In this document: one piece after another, positions 4,071 to 5,384 of the stretch
Layout of the letters: each line of letters starts with the position of its first letter
How positions within the stretch are numbered: the first letter of the stretch is position 1
From: Pseudomonadota bacterium
GTDB taxonomy: Bacteria; Pseudomonadota; Alphaproteobacteria; Rhizobiales; Hyphomicrobiaceae
NCBI GenBank assembly: GCA_021813195.1
Contig: JAKALI010000339.1
Span: 1 to 5,384, forward strand
Direction: 5' to 3'
DNA length: 5,384 bases
The notes under the pieces: model-generated
Told to the model about the DNA's origin: nothing
Seen by the model: only the letters and a program-made list of their open reading frames with translations
The model's database searches: none
Position numbers and translations under genes: made by a program

Positions 4071-5384
4071 ATTGCGGCAGCTCCACGCGCGCGACGAGGT
4101 CGCGCACCTGCTCGCGCGACGCGGCGCTGACCTCCGGCGACAGCTCGCCCAAGGCCTCCAGCCTGGCCGCGGCGGCATGCTCGATCGCTGATGCCAGCAG
4201 TGGCGCCACCTCCTCCGGGAAGCCGCCAGCGGCCAGCACCTGAGCCTTGCGCAGCTGGCGATCGGCGAGGGAGCGCAATTGCGCGGCGCGCGCCGCGGCC
4301 ATGCGTGCGGCCGCTCCATCGTCCTCGGTGAGCGCCGCCGACTGATGCAGAACGCGTGGCGCGCCGCCCACAAATTGCACCAAGCCGCCTGCCTGCAGGC
4401 GCTGCAGCAAGACCCAGGTCGCCCGGTCGATGACCTCGATCGCGGGAGCACCTTCGCCTGCGGGCACCAGACGCCTAGCTTCTGACGCCAGCCGGCCGCG
4501 CTCGACATCGAGCACTGCCAGCATGCGGACGCGGCCAGCCGGCCCCTGGCGCGCTTCGATCCATAGCGCCCGTTCACCGTGACGCTGGCAAAGATCCGCA
4601 GCGATTTTCGACTCTGGCGGGGTCGCCGTTGGCTCCGTGACCAGTTCCGATTTTTTCCCGGCCTGCATCAGCGCCTGCATGCGCTCGATCATGGCGGTGC
4701 GCCCGGACGGCATCTTGAGCGCGGCGAGGTCGCCCTGGCCGTCAAGCACGCCGTCGGCCAGCGCTTGCTTGGCGCCGAGCAGGGCAACATGGCGTGCTCG
4801 ATCGTGTCCTCCGCCACCAGATTGACGACCGTCACCGAGCGCATCTGCCCCTTGCGCCAGGCCCGCGCGATGCGCTGCTCCAGTTTGGCCGGATTCCACG
4901 GCAGGTCGACATTGACCACGGCGCTCGCCGCCTGCAGGTTGAGCCCGACGCTGCCGCTGTCTGTCGACAGGAACAGCCGGCAATTCGGATCCTGCTTGAA
5001 GCGGTTGATCTCGGCGCGGCGGCGCTGCTGCGGCACAGAGCCCGTGTGCCACGCGGCCTCGACGCCCATCTCGCCGGCGAGCTCGCGCACCATATCCAGC
5101 ATGCGCTCCCACTCCGAGAACACGATCACTTTGGCGGATGGCTCGGCAAGCAGGTCGGCGAGCACACGCTCCAGCTCCTCGAGTTTCGGCGAGATGCGGC
5201 AGGAGGGATCGAGGATCGCGGGCGTGTCGCAGATCATGCGCATGCAGGCGAGCCACTGCTGCAGCCGCTCGAACTCTTCGGGCCTGAGCTGCCGGCGCCG
5301 CGCCTGCGCCAGCGCCAGCAGACGGGCAGCCTTGGCCGCGTACTCCTCGTAGCGTGCCCGCTGCTCCTCGGCCATCGGTACGAA
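4071..5384 (-). pseudogene. SNF2-family DEAD/DEAH-box helicase, C-terminal part; frameshifted and cut by IS4 element
   Basis: The gene reads leftward from beyond the right edge (frame open at 5384: F-V-P-M-A-E-E-Q-R). The in-window ATG at 5375 is internal. Helicase C-terminal motifs are clear: K-V-I-V-F-S-E-W-E-R-M-L, then L-F-L-S-T-D-S-G-S-V-G-L-N-L-Q (motif V), then Q-R-I-A-R-A-W-R-K-G-Q (motif VI), then V-V-N-L-V-A-E-D-T-I-E-H-A-M-L. At about 4782-4787 one base is missing: the family continuation A-L-L-G-A-K-Q-A-L follows in the next frame, as a long Ala/Leu/Arg-rich extension to 4071. There the IS4 element interrupts it, and the frame would add about 57 IS-encoded residues before stopping at 3901. 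The Walker A and DEAH motifs are outside the window. Such ATP-dependent DNA translocases occur on plasmids and integrative elements; the specific role here is unknown. As it stands the product would stop early in the wrong frame (4689). Confidence 0.8.

Noticed and set aside
2434..4079. Target-site duplication around the IS4 element
   Set aside because: The flanks AATTGGTTC (left) and ATTGCGGCA (right) do not form a direct repeat; nor do the bases outside the 16-base inner repeats.
4579..5352. 257-codon + strand frame opposite the helicase
   Set aside because: The opposite strand carries clear SNF2 motifs V and VI; this frame is a Ser/Arg-rich shadow.
1..5384. CRISPR array, tRNA, rRNA or toxin-antitoxin pair
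   Set aside because: No regularly spaced repeats, no cloverleaf-like sequence, no rRNA stretch and no short overlapping gene pair were seen on either strand.

Overview
The window is a high-GC, insertion-sequence-rich accessory segment. It most likely comes from an alphaproteobacterium, probably Hyphomicrobiales (Rhizobium/Methylobacterium/Bradyrhizobium type). That placement rests on the style of the transposases, on a degraded gene with the W-A-W-E-F-L-R-R motif typical of the DUF6499/DUF2285 'transcriptional regulator domain' proteins of that order, and on an SNF2-type helicase. No housekeeping gene, rRNA or tRNA is present, so the taxonomic call is inference.

Layout, left to right. (1) Positions 1 to about 993: the 3' part of an IS630-family element on the + strand. 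Its transposase is split into two frames at a run of five A's. (2) 972-1440, minus strand: a broken DUF6499-type gene with a one-base frameshift in a T run. Its 3' end runs into the IS630 end and stops there. (3) 1441-1565: an AT-rich gap with a possible terminator. (4) 1566-2129, minus strand: a complete 187-residue isochorismatase-fold (YcaC-like) protein in which the usual catalytic Cys and Asp are both Ala, so a probable pseudoenzyme. (5) 2130-2442: a gap with a palindromic, operator-like cluster just upstream of that gene and nothing else I recognise. (6) 2443-4070: a complete IS4-family (IS50/Tn5-like) insertion sequence with an intact 490-residue transposase and clear terminal inverted repeats, but no visible target duplication. 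(7) 4071-5384, minus strand: the C-terminal half of an SNF2-family helicase. It has one internal frameshift, is cut at its 3' end by the IS4 element, and continues past the right edge of the window.

The genes do not form a working pathway. The picture is a decaying mobile or integrative region: two mobile elements flank or truncate two genes of a type often carried on conjugative elements and plasmids, and both of those genes are also frameshifted. The only intact non-transposase gene is the isochorismatase-like protein, which is the most interesting item. I found no convincing new multi-gene system.
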